Below the pieces are notes generated by a model that worked only from the letters and a program-made list of their open reading frames with translations, made no database searches and had not been told where the DNA came from. Positions 1 through 6,828 of a stretch of 64,000 nt of DNA are shown here, one piece after another. The position numbers and the translations under genes were made by a program. This DNA comes from Fibrobacter sp. UBA4297 (GTDB taxonomy: Bacteria; Fibrobacterota; Fibrobacteria; Fibrobacterales; Fibrobacteraceae), in the NCBI RefSeq assembly GCF_002394865.1, contig NZ_DGUZ01000024.1, positions 22,553 through 86,552 of the forward strand, given 5' to 3'. Each line of letters opens with the position of its first letter. The stretch's first letter is position 1.

Positions 1-855
1 AATCACGATGTCCGCATCAACAGGACATTCCTTGGCGAGCTGCTTACCCATCTTGCGGCGGATCTTGTCGCAACTTTGTTCAAAAATCTTTGAATCGGGA
101 CGGCTGAAGTAGATGTATTCAAAAATGCAGTGCGCTAGTCTGTCTTTTTGCGTGAATCGTTCCGAGTGAAGCCCGTTTTGTGAAATTGTCAGGAATTCGC
201 CAGGCTGGATGTCGCGAACGTAATGGGCGCCGAGCAAGTCGAATGCGCAGGTTTCGCTAGCGACGCACCAGGATTTTCCCATACGTGCGATGGAAAGTGG
301 CCTAAATCCATAGCCATCGCGGGCAACGTACATGGTGTCCTTGCTGATAAAGACAAGGCAAAAACTTCCTGTGAATTTTGTAATCGCTTTTTTGATTGCT
401 TCGCCCAAAGTATCTGCGTGGGTACGTGCAATTTCGTGGAGGAGAATTTCGGAATCAGATGTTGTCTGAAAAATATGTCCGTCGGCTTCCATCTCGGCGC
501 GGAGCTCGTTAGCGTTGGTGATGTTTCCGTTGTGTGCAACGGCGATTTGTCCCCATTTACAACTGACGAGAATCGGCTGCGCGTTTGCGAGTGTGGATGC
601 CCCCGTGGTGCTGTACCGTACGTGGCCTATGCCAGAAAAACCTTGCAATTCGTCAATATTGTGTTCCCGCAAGAGCGTGGAAACGAGCCCCATTGATTTT
701 CGAATTCGTATTTTATCGCCGTCTGTAACAGCAATGCCTGCGCTTTCTTGGCCGCGGTGCTGTAATGCGTAGAGCCCCATAGCGACGTTGCGTGCCACGT
801 TATCGCCGTTATAGATGCCGATAACGCCGCATTCTTCATGTAATTCTTCGAGCAT
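1..855 (-). CDS. purF: Amidophosphoribosyltransferase, N-terminal part (cut by window edge)
   Basis: First committed step of purine synthesis: transfers the glutamine amide nitrogen to PRPP, giving phosphoribosylamine. The reading frame is open from position 855 to the window edge (285 codons); only the N-terminal glutaminase domain and the beginning of the PRTase part are present. The protein starts MLEELHEECGVIGIY. The Cys at residue 9 is the expected glutaminase nucleophile exposed after removal of a short propeptide. Further family motifs are LQHRGQESAGI, GHVRYSTTG and AHNGNITNA. The start is fixed by this propeptide-Cys arrangement. A sigma-54-like element lies about 90 bp upstream. Identification is secure. 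Confidence 0.95.
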   Translation of the reverse strand, partial: MLEELHEECGVIGIYNGDNVARNVAMGLYALQHRGQESAGIAVTDGDKIRIRKSMGLVSTLLREHNIDELQGFSGIGHVRYSTTGASTLANAQPILVSCKWGQIAVAHNGNITNANELRAEMEADGHIFQTTSDSEILLHEIARTHADTLGEAIKKAITKFTGSFCLVFISKDTMYVARDGYGFRPLSIARMGKSWCVASETCAFDLLGAHYVRDIQPGEFLTISQNGLHSERFTQKDRLAHCIFEYIYFSRPDSKIFEQSCDKIRRKMGKQLAKECPVDADIVI

Positions 856-934
856 AATGCCTCTTGTGAATGGATGTTTCCCTTACCTTCATGGTCATAG
901 CCCACCCGGACGGGTGCAAGCGAGGAAACGGACG
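856..934 (-). promoter_or_regulatory. purF 5' leader, possible structured RNA
   Basis: The stretch upstream of purF contains a tight hairpin, CACCC-GTCC-GGGTG on the minus strand (902-915), followed by a purine-rich stretch before the ATG. A Fibrobacter-specific leader motif upstream of purF operons (Fibro-purF) has been described. This leader is in the right place to be that motif, but I cannot compare it with the published consensus. Confidence 0.35.
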
Positions 935-942
935 ATTTGGAG

Positions 943-960
943 AAGCAAAAAATGTGCCAA
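943..960 (-). promoter_or_regulatory. sigma-54-type -24/-12 promoter upstream of purF
   Basis: The minus strand reads TTGGCACATTTTTTGCTT. The GG and GC dinucleotides are separated by exactly 10 nt, as in the sigma-54 consensus. Transcription would start near 934, giving a leader of about 79 nt before purF. It resembles the element in front of glnK in the same window. Confidence 0.5.
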
Positions 961-1050
961 AATTTGAAGGGTGCCGTTTTCCGTGAAAAAGAAACGATTT
1001 TGCAGGGTAGAAAAGTAATTTGGGTTATTATAAGAATTTTTGCTTTACAT

Positions 1051-1083
1051 AAAACGTAAAACCCCGGAACATTAGTTCCGGGG
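1051..1083 (-). terminator. Rho-independent terminator of glnK-amt
   Basis: Hairpin ccccggaac/gttccgggg (1062-1083) with a 4-nt loop. On the minus strand it is followed by TTTTACGTTTTATG. It lies about 140 bp downstream of the amt stop and insulates purF. Confidence 0.75.
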
Positions 1084-1105
1084 TACTTTAGTCAACAGAG
1101 ATACT

Positions 1106-1222
1106 TTTTAGTTGGTAGAACTTAGTTGGCAGAGCTTAGTTGGTAGAACTTAGTTGGTAGAACTTAAAGAGAAAGCTTTGTTCTAAGTTCTAAGTTCTAA
1201 GTTCTAAGCTCTAAGTTCTAAA
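1106..1222. repeat. Heptad-phased inverted repeat downstream of amt
   Basis: The left arm is four copies of a 14-mer, AGTTGGTAGAACTT, with small variations (1110-1166). The right arm is about six copies of the heptamer TTCTAAG (1180-1220). The AGAACTTAG parts of the left arm can pair with the right arm, so the region can form a long imperfect hairpin. The 7-nt period recurs in other intergenic tracts of this window. Confidence 0.75.
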
Positions 1223-1224
1223 TA

Positions 1225-2490
1225 CTACATATTGCTGAAGATTTGGAATCCGCTGTAAGCTTCTTGACCGTGTTCAGCTTGGTCAAGGCCGCGCATTTCT
1301 TGCTTTTCTGTCACGCGGAGACCCATGGTCTTCTTGATGACGAAGAAGATGAGGCTTGCGGCGGCGAAGCACGGGACAGCGTAGGCGAGGACGCCAACAG
1401 CCTGAGTACCGAGCGTGTAGTCACCAGTGATATCGAAGATACCGACAGCGAGCGTACCCCAGACACCGTTGACGAGGTGGACGGAGAGAGCACCGACCGG
1501 GTCATCCAAGTGCAAGCGGTCGAACATGAAGACTGCACCGACGACGAGCACACCAGCGATAGCGCCGATAATCCAGGAAGAGAGCGGGGTCACGACGTCT
1601 GCACCAGCGGTGATAGCGACGAGACCAGCAAGGCATCCGTTGAGAGCCATGGTGGCGTCCGGCTTCTTAGAAACAATCCAGCTTGTAAGCGTTGCGGTGA
1701 TGATACCTGCGACAGCAGCGAGGTTTGTGGTCACGAGAATCCAGCTAGTAGCCTTCGGATCGCCGTTGAGTGCAGAACCGGCGTTGAATCCCCACCAACC
1801 GAACCAGAGCATGAACACACCGATTGTTGCAAGCGGAATGTTGTGGGCCGGGATAGCGTGAACCTTGCCGCCGACATACTTACCGATACGCGGTCCAAGA
1901 ATCATCACGCCAGCAAGAGCTGCCCAACCCCCCACAGAGTGGACGAGAGTGGAACCGGCGAGGTCGTGGAAACCGTGAGCACCGAAGGTGGAAAGCCAGC
2001 CGCCGCCCCATGTCCAGCTACCGACAACCGGGTAGACGAGGGCCACGTAGGCGATGGTGAAAACGAGGAAAGAGTTGAGCTTCACACGTTCAGCAACGGC
2101 ACCAGACACGATCGTTGCGGCAGTTGCTGCAAACATTGCCTGGAACAGCCAGTCTGTGAACAACGTAAAGTGTCCGTTGTAGGCTGCAGTGAAGTTTGCC
2201 GGATTTGCCCAGTCGCCAATGCCGAAGCCGGCGAAACCGAGAATTCCGTTGAAAGTGCCTGGGTACATAAGGCCAAAGCCGAGCAAGGCGTACATCGTAA
2301 TACCGATTGCCGGCACAGCGATGTTTTTGAAAGCGACGTTTGCAGAGCACTTAGCACGCACAAGGCCTGCTTCGACACATGCAAATCCAAGACCCATGAT
2401 GAACACCAACATGGCGCTGATCATGATCCAAATGTTTTCCGTCATAAAGATGGCGTCGTTGACGGTTGCGACTGTTGCTACTTCGTTCAT
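1225..2490 (-). CDS. amt: Ammonium transporter, Amt/MEP/Rh family
   Basis: Inner-membrane channel for ammonium/ammonia, 421 aa, with about 11 predicted membrane helices. The family signature HDLAGSTLVHSVGGWAAL contains the first conduction His. The second of the twin histidines is in LSVHLVNGVWG. FGWWGFNAGS and the C-terminal GLRVTEKQEMRGLDQAEHG, where GlnK binds, are also typical. The N-terminal segment before the first helix lacks a recognisable long signal peptide. A good Shine-Dalgarno sequence (AAGGAA) precedes the ATG. It follows glnK by 135 bp on the same strand. The classical glnK-amt pair implies control by PII and by nitrogen status through the upstream sigma-54 promoter. Confidence 0.96.
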   Translation of the reverse strand: MNEVATVATVNDAIFMTENIWIMISAMLVFIMGLGFACVEAGLVRAKCSANVAFKNIAVPAIGITMYALLGFGLMYPGTFNGILGFAGFGIGDWANPANFTAAYNGHFTLFTDWLFQAMFAATAATIVSGAVAERVKLNSFLVFTIAYVALVYPVVGSWTWGGGWLSTFGAHGFHDLAGSTLVHSVGGWAALAGVMILGPRIGKYVGGKVHAIPAHNIPLATIGVFMLWFGWWGFNAGSALNGDPKATSWILVTTNLAAVAGIITATLTSWIVSKKPDATMALNGCLAGLVAITAGADVVTPLSSWIIGAIAGVLVVGAVFMFDRLHLDDPVGALSVHLVNGVWGTLAVGIFDITGDYTLGTQAVGVLAYAVPCFAAASLIFFVIKKTMGLRVTEKQEMRGLDQAEHGQEAYSGFQIFSNM

Positions 2491-2530
2491 TTGTATAAAT
2501 TCCTTTTTTAGTTGATAGTTTGCTAACTAA

Positions 2531-2624
2531 GCAAGTAGACGGTAGGAAGTTAGAAGTAGGAAGTTTTAATCGGTTGATTATAAAGCTTTCCTTCCTACTG
2601 CCTACTGTCTACTTCCTACTAATC
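2531..2624. repeat. Heptad-phased inverted repeat between glnK and amt
   Basis: The left arm carries AAGTAGA, GGTAGGA and AGTAGGA units at 7-nt steps. The right arm is CTTCCTA, CTGCCTA, CTGTCTA, CTTCCTA, CTAATCC. The arms are imperfect reverse complements separated by about 25 nt, so the glnK-amt mRNA could carry a long hairpin between the two genes. Confidence 0.7.
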
Positions 2625-2625
2625 C

Positions 2626-2967
2626 TTATCCAATCGCTTCCGGTCCAGTTTCACCCGTGCGGATGCGGACACACTGTTCAAGCGACGTGACGAAAATCTT
2701 TCCATCGCCGATTTCACCCGTACGAGCGCCCTTGATGATAGCGTCAATGCAAGGCTGCACGAATTCGTCATTCACAGCAATCTTCAGACAAATTTTCTTG
2801 AGCAAATTAACTTCAGTAACAACGCCACGGAAACGTTGATTGTAACCCTTCTGCTGGCCGCAACCAAGAACGTTTGTGACAGACATCTTGTAGATTTTGT
2901 TCTCGTATAGCGATTGCTTTACGCTATTGAGCTTTTCTGGTTGAATGTAAGCTGTGACGAGCTTCAT
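2626..2967 (-). CDS. glnK: PII nitrogen regulatory protein, GlnK type
   Basis: Trimeric PII signal protein, 113 aa, that senses ATP/ADP and 2-oxoglutarate and gates the ammonium transporter encoded next door. It has the two PII signatures: the T-loop region from GCGQQKG and the C-terminal TGEIGDGKIFV with IRTGE. Gln39 and Lys58, which shape the 2-oxoglutarate site, are kept. By ungapped comparison with E. coli GlnK, position 46 is Phe and position 51 is Thr, so the Tyr51 that is uridylylated in enterobacteria is missing. Position 49 (Ser in cyanobacteria) is Val. The protein is probably controlled by ligands only. The ribosome-binding site is AAAGGATA, and a consensus sigma-54 promoter lies about 50 bp upstream. 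Confidence 0.95.
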   Translation of the reverse strand: MKLVTAYIQPEKLNSVKQSLYENKIYKMSVTNVLGCGQQKGYNQRFRGVVTEVNLLKKICLKIAVNDEFVQPCIDAIIKGARTGEIGDGKIFVTSLEQCVRIRTGETGPEAIG

Positions 2968-3015
2968 ATTTGTATCCTTTTTTGTGGTTTTTATTTTTTT
3001 TGTTCGCTACCCCTA

Positions 3016-3033
3016 ATGCAAAGCCCGTGCCAA
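3016..3033 (-). promoter_or_regulatory. sigma-54 promoter of glnK-amt
   Basis: The minus strand reads TTGGCACGGGCTTTGCAT: -24 GG and -12 GC exactly 10 nt apart, close to the consensus TGGCAC-N5-TTGCW. The start would be near 3006, about 40 nt before the glnK ATG. Confidence 0.8.
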
Positions 3034-3149
3034 AAAATTAAAATGGCGAAATTTGCTAAAAAACGCCAAAAGTAAAAGAAAAATCGCAACCGAGCTGGCT
3101 GCGATTACAAATTTTAGATTTACAATTTTTGCGTTAAATTCACAAAATG

Positions 3150-3182
3150 TAAAAAGAAACGAGACGCTTTTGGGCGTCTCGT
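3150..3182 (-). terminator. Rho-independent terminator of pyrG
   Basis: Hairpin acgagacgc/gcgtctcgt (3159-3182) begins 13 bp after the pyrG stop. On the minus strand it is followed by TTCTTTTTAC. Confidence 0.85.
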
Positions 3183-3195
3183 GAACATGTTTGTA

Positions 3196-4887
3196 TTACT
3201 TTGTTTTAGCCTTTTTCGCTTTTTCGGATGGCGCTGCAGGCTTTTTCCCGTTCGCTTTTTTCTGCTCGAGGGCGGCCTTTACAAGACCTGTAAACAGCGG
3301 GTGCGGATCTGTCGGGCGGCTCTTGAATTCCGGATGGAACTGGCAAGCTTCAAAGTATGGGTGATTCTTGAGTTCGACCATTTCGACGAGCTTTCCGTCG
3401 GGCGATGTACCTGCAATCTTGAGTCCCGCCTTTTCGAGTTCCTTGCGGAATTCGCTATTGTAGTTGAACTCGTAACGGTGACGATGGCGTTCGCTGATTT
3501 TTTCGCTCTTGTAAAGCTTGGCCGCGTTGGAATCCTTGGCGAGCTTGCAGGGGTAAGCGCCCAGGCGCATGGTGCCGCCTTTTTCCGTGACGTTCTTCTG
3601 TTCGTCCATCAAGTCGATGACCGGGTGCGTTGTATTTTCGTCGAATTCGGTGGAGTTGGCGTCCTTCCAGCCGAGAACGTCGCGCGCAAATTCAATCACG
3701 CAGCATTGCATGCCGAGGCAGATGCCGAGCAGAGGAACCTTGTTTTCGCGAGCATAGCGGATGGCAGCGCACTTGCCGTTGACACCGCGGCTTCCGAAAC
3801 CGCCCGGAATCAAAATGCCGTCAGCCTTCTTGATGAGCTTCGGATTCTTTTCGAGTTCTTCGGCTTCGATGCATTCTACATTCACCTTGGCGTTGTTTGC
3901 CATGCCCGCATGTTGCAAAGCTTCGTGCACGGACTTGTAGGCATCGCGAATGGCGATGTACTTGCCGACGAGTGCGATGGTGCATTCGTACTTGGGCTGC
4001 GTGGCTTTCTTGACGAGACTATCCCATTCAGAATGTACAATCGGGTGGACGCTCAAATGGAGCTGTTCCAAAACGCGCAAGTCAAGTTCCTGCTTGGAAA
4101 GTTCGCGCGGCACGGCGTAAACGGAATCCTTCACGTCCTTCTCTTCGATGACGCATTCGGGCTTCACGTTGCAGAAAAGTGCGAGCTTGTCGAGATGTTC
4201 CTGCGGAATATGCATTTCGGTACGGCACACGAGAATGTCTGGGAAAATACCGATGTTGCGGAGTTCTGCGACGGAGTGCTGCGAAGGCTTGGTCTTGAGT
4301 TCGCCTGCAGCCTTGAGGTACGGCACCAAAGTCAGGTGGATAAAGCAAGTGTTTTCGACACCGACTTCAAAACGGAACTGTCTTGCCGCTTCGAGGAACG
4401 GGAGCGATTCAATGTCGCCTGCCACACCGCCAATTTCGCACAAGATAATGTCTGCGCCGCTTTCGGCTGCCGAACGGAATGCATCTTTTATTTCGTTTGT
4501 AATGTGCGGAATAACTTGCACCGTACCGCCCAAGTATTTGCCCGCGCGTTCTTTCGAAAGTACGGAAGCATAAATACGGCCCGAAGTGTAGCTCGAAGCC
4601 TTGGAACACTGCACGCCTGCAAAACGTTCATAGTGGCCAAGGTCCAAGTCTGTTTCGTAACCATCGTCTGTCACGAAAACTTCACCATGCTGGTAAGGGC
4701 TCATCGTGCCCGGATCCACATTCAAGTATGGGTCGAGCTTTTGCATGAACACCTTGTAGCCGCGACTCTTCAAAAGGAGCGCGAGCGATGCCGAGGTGAT
4801 TCCCTTGCCGAGCGAACTTACGACGCCGCCCGTGATAAAAATGTACTTAGGCTGCTTAGCCGAATTCTTTGCGGTTGCCTTAGCCAT
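3196..4887 (-). CDS. pyrG: CTP synthase
   Basis: Converts UTP to CTP using glutamine and ATP; 563 aa. The N-terminal synthase domain begins with KYIFITGGVVSSLGKGI and contains PYLNVDPGTMSPYQHGEVFV. The C-terminal class I glutaminase domain has GGFGSRG, the nucleophile elbow LLGICLGMQ and a closing HPEF. A 12-residue lead before the conserved start and a Lys/Ala-rich tail (about 25 residues) are extra compared with most family members. The start is supported by AAGGAGACGCTAC before the ATG. A separate structured element with its own terminator-like hairpin lies just upstream. Confidence 0.97.
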   Translation of the reverse strand: MAKATAKNSAKQPKYIFITGGVVSSLGKGITSASLALLLKSRGYKVFMQKLDPYLNVDPGTMSPYQHGEVFVTDDGYETDLDLGHYERFAGVQCSKASSYTSGRIYASVLSKERAGKYLGGTVQVIPHITNEIKDAFRSAAESGADIILCEIGGVAGDIESLPFLEAARQFRFEVGVENTCFIHLTLVPYLKAAGELKTKPSQHSVAELRNIGIFPDILVCRTEMHIPQEHLDKLALFCNVKPECVIEEKDVKDSVYAVPRELSKQELDLRVLEQLHLSVHPIVHSEWDSLVKKATQPKYECTIALVGKYIAIRDAYKSVHEALQHAGMANNAKVNVECIEAEELEKNPKLIKKADGILIPGGFGSRGVNGKCAAIRYARENKVPLLGICLGMQCCVIEFARDVLGWKDANSTEFDENTTHPVIDLMDEQKNVTEKGGTMRLGAYPCKLAKDSNAAKLYKSEKISERHRHRYEFNYNSEFRKELEKAGLKIAGTSPDGKLVEMVELKNHPYFEACQFHPEFKSRPTDPHPLFTGLVKAALEQKKANGKKPAAPSEKAKKAKTK

Positions 4888-4935
4888 GTAGCGTCTCCTT
4901 GCCGGCCACTGTGCCGGGGATTGTTATAAAGTTTG

Positions 4936-4970
4936 TATAAAAACAAAGGCAAAAGCCAATAGCTTTTGCC
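4936..4970 (-). terminator. Terminator-like hairpin in the pyrG leader
   Basis: Hairpin ggcaaaagc/gcttttgcc (4948-4970, 5-nt loop), followed on the minus strand by TTTGTTTTTATAC. It ends about 50 bp before the pyrG start. It would either end a small upstream RNA or attenuate pyrG. Confidence 0.6.
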
Positions 4971-5104
4971 GAATGATAAAGACAGTTAAAGACGGAAAAA
5001 ATCGGGTGCCTAATAGTTTGTTTGGAGAGGGGCGCCTGATGACGTTGCGAAATTGTTGCAACGGCTGAACTCAGGTGGGCTTCGATGGATTCCGATATTT
5101 TCAT
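4940..5104 (-). ncRNA. Candidate structured RNA or attenuating leader upstream of pyrG
   Basis: On the minus strand, nested complementary segments can be drawn. An outer stem is ATCGG/CCGAT (5092-5096 with 5001-5005), an inner stem is CCTGA/TCAGG (5071-5075 with 5035-5039), and an apical stem is CGTTGC/GCAACG (5058-5063 with 5043-5048). The structure is followed by a terminator-like hairpin. It could be an independent small RNA of 6S-like size or an attenuator for pyrG. A 74-codon frame across it (4880-5104) looks non-coding. The family is not recognised. Confidence 0.4.
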
Positions 5105-5298
5105 CGGACTTATAATGTAGTAAAAAAGTATGGGCGGGCAAGAATAACCTTGAAATTTTTTGTAACAATTTTTGTACTGTTACATTTTGTGTAAAGCAAT
5201 TTGCTCTAAAACAAGAAAATGTAAAAGATTGACTCCATGTGCGATGCTTTGCGATTCCTACATCGGTGTTTGTGACTATTTTTTAATCAGGTATTTTT

Positions 5299-5997
5299 AT
5301 GTCTATTATCAATGATATTCAAAAAGCGCTTTTTGCAAAACAGGATTTGAAGTTCAAATCTTTCCATAGCAAACTTATCCCGACGACGGAGGCGAAGTCA
5401 ATTATCGGCGTGCGCACTCCCGATTTGCGAGCCATCGCAAAGGAATTTGCAAACCATCCTGACGTGGAAAAATTTTTGGTCACGCTCCCGCACAAGTATT
5501 ACGACGAAAATCAAATCCATGCGTTTATTTTGTCTCTAATCAAGGATTATGATGATTGCGTGTCGCACATCGATGCGTTCTTGCCGTATGTGGATAACTG
5601 GGCAACGTGCGACCAGATGCGCCCTAAGGTTTTTGCGAAGGTTGCAAACCGCAAACGCCTTTTGAAAGATGTTGAACGTTGGATGAGTGCTCCCGTGACG
5701 GACGTTTACACTGTCCGCTTTGGTATCGAAACGTTGATGTCGTTCTTTTTGGACGATGACTTTGATCCGAAATTTTTGAAGTGGGTTGCGAAAATCCGCA
5801 GCGAGGAATATTACCTCAATATGATGGTGGCGTGGTTCTTTGCGACGGCACTTGCTAAGCAGTACGAGGCGACACTCCCGTTTATCGAAAAGCGCGTGCT
5901 TGATGCGTGGACGCACAACAAGACTATCCAGAAGGCGATTGAAAGCTATCGCATTACCGATGAACAAAAAGCATATCTGAAAACCTTAAAATTATAG
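5299..5997 (+). CDS. DNA alkylation repair protein, AlkD-like
   Basis: Small all-helical HEAT-like repeat protein of 232 aa, of the family that removes bulky or cationic alkylated bases (AlkC/AlkD). Recognisable family segments are IIGVRTPDLRAIAKE, YVDNWATCDQMRP, NMMVAWFFATALAK and the C-terminal WTHNKTIQKAIESYRI. The Trp/Asp-containing DNWATCD segment corresponds to the lesion-facing cleft. The gene stands alone; the next gene starts 12 bp after its stop on the same strand, so the two may be co-transcribed. Whether the protein is catalytic on a particular lesion cannot be told from sequence. Confidence 0.88.
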   Translation: MSIINDIQKALFAKQDLKFKSFHSKLIPTTEAKSIIGVRTPDLRAIAKEFANHPDVEKFLVTLPHKYYDENQIHAFILSLIKDYDDCVSHIDAFLPYVDNWATCDQMRPKVFAKVANRKRLLKDVERWMSAPVTDVYTVRFGIETLMSFFLDDDFDPKFLKWVAKIRSEEYYLNMMVAWFFATALAKQYEATLPFIEKRVLDAWTHNKTIQKAIESYRITDEQKAYLKTLKL

Positions 5998-6009
5998 TAT
6001 CTTTAAAAT

Positions 6010-6819
6010 ATGATTGATTATACCGTACAGACCGTAAAAACCGACAATTTTGAAATGGACTACCTCAAGTTTGGCACAGGCGCGCGTACGCTCGTGTTGC
6101 TGCCGGGGATGAGTCTCAAGAGTACGATGGGTATCGCCTCGATGGTGGCTGATTCGTACAAGATATTTGCAGACGATTATACGGTCTACATGTTCGACCG
6201 CAAAAAGAATTTCGGTGAATCGTATCCGATGGAACAGATGGCAGCTGATACTGCCGAAGCGATGGATGCTCTTGGCATTGAACGTGCATGCTTCATTGGA
6301 ATTTCGCAGGGCGGCATGATTTCGCAAATCATCGCTGAACAATACCCACAGAAGGTCGAACGCTTGGCGCTCGGCTGCAGTGCTGCCCGCTTGAACGATA
6401 TGTCTCGCGCGGTGATGACGGAATGGAAACGCCTCGCCGAAGCTCGCGATATCGAAGCCCTCTGCTCGAATTTTATAGATAAAGTTTTTTCTGCTGAAAC
6501 AATCCGCAAGTACAAAAAGAGCCTGATGCGCATGAACACGAATGCAACGGAACAGGACATGGCACGCTTCTGCGTGCTTGCCCGTGCTTGCCTCGAATAC
6601 GATGCTTTTGCAGGACTCGAAAAACTCAAGTGCCCGACGCTCGTTTTGGGCGCCGAACTCGACCAAGTCTTGGGCGTAATCGCTTCCCGAGAAATCGCCG
6701 AAGTGCTAAAGCAAAATGGCACGCTAGTAGAACTCTACGTTTACGAGAACTACGGCCATGCCGCTTACGACGAAGCCCCGGATTACCGTGCAAGAATTTT
6801 GGAGTTCTTGAAGGGGTAG
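6010..6819 (+). CDS. Alpha/beta hydrolase
   Basis: Cytoplasmic alpha/beta-hydrolase fold protein of 269 aa. It contains the oxyanion-hole segment LVLLPGMS, the nucleophile elbow GISQGG (Ser about residue 99), the acid region VLGAELDQV and the catalytic His in YENYGHAAYDEAPDY. It lacks a signal peptide. The substrate is unknown: relatives include esterases, peptidases and haloperoxidase-like enzymes. It begins 12 bp after the AlkD-like gene with no obvious promoter between them, so it is probably in the same transcript. Confidence 0.88.
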   Translation: MIDYTVQTVKTDNFEMDYLKFGTGARTLVLLPGMSLKSTMGIASMVADSYKIFADDYTVYMFDRKKNFGESYPMEQMAADTAEAMDALGIERACFIGISQGGMISQIIAEQYPQKVERLALGCSAARLNDMSRAVMTEWKRLAEARDIEALCSNFIDKVFSAETIRKYKKSLMRMNTNATEQDMARFCVLARACLEYDAFAGLEKLKCPTLVLGAELDQVLGVIASREIAEVLKQNGTLVELYVYENYGHAAYDEAPDYRARILEFLKG

Positions 6820-6828
6820 GGACTTCCT

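Noticed and set aside
1106..1222. Short direct repeats considered as a CRISPR or origin iteron array
   Set aside because: The unit is only 7 or 14 nt without spacers, and no cas, dnaA or rep gene is near.
3181..4929. 582-codon plus-strand frame opposite pyrG
   Set aside because: It is the exact antisense of a complete CTP synthase gene and has no family resemblance or ribosome-binding site.
4880..5104. 74-codon frame upstream of pyrG
   Set aside because: It runs through nested hairpins and a terminator-like structure and overlaps the pyrG start; it is more likely RNA.
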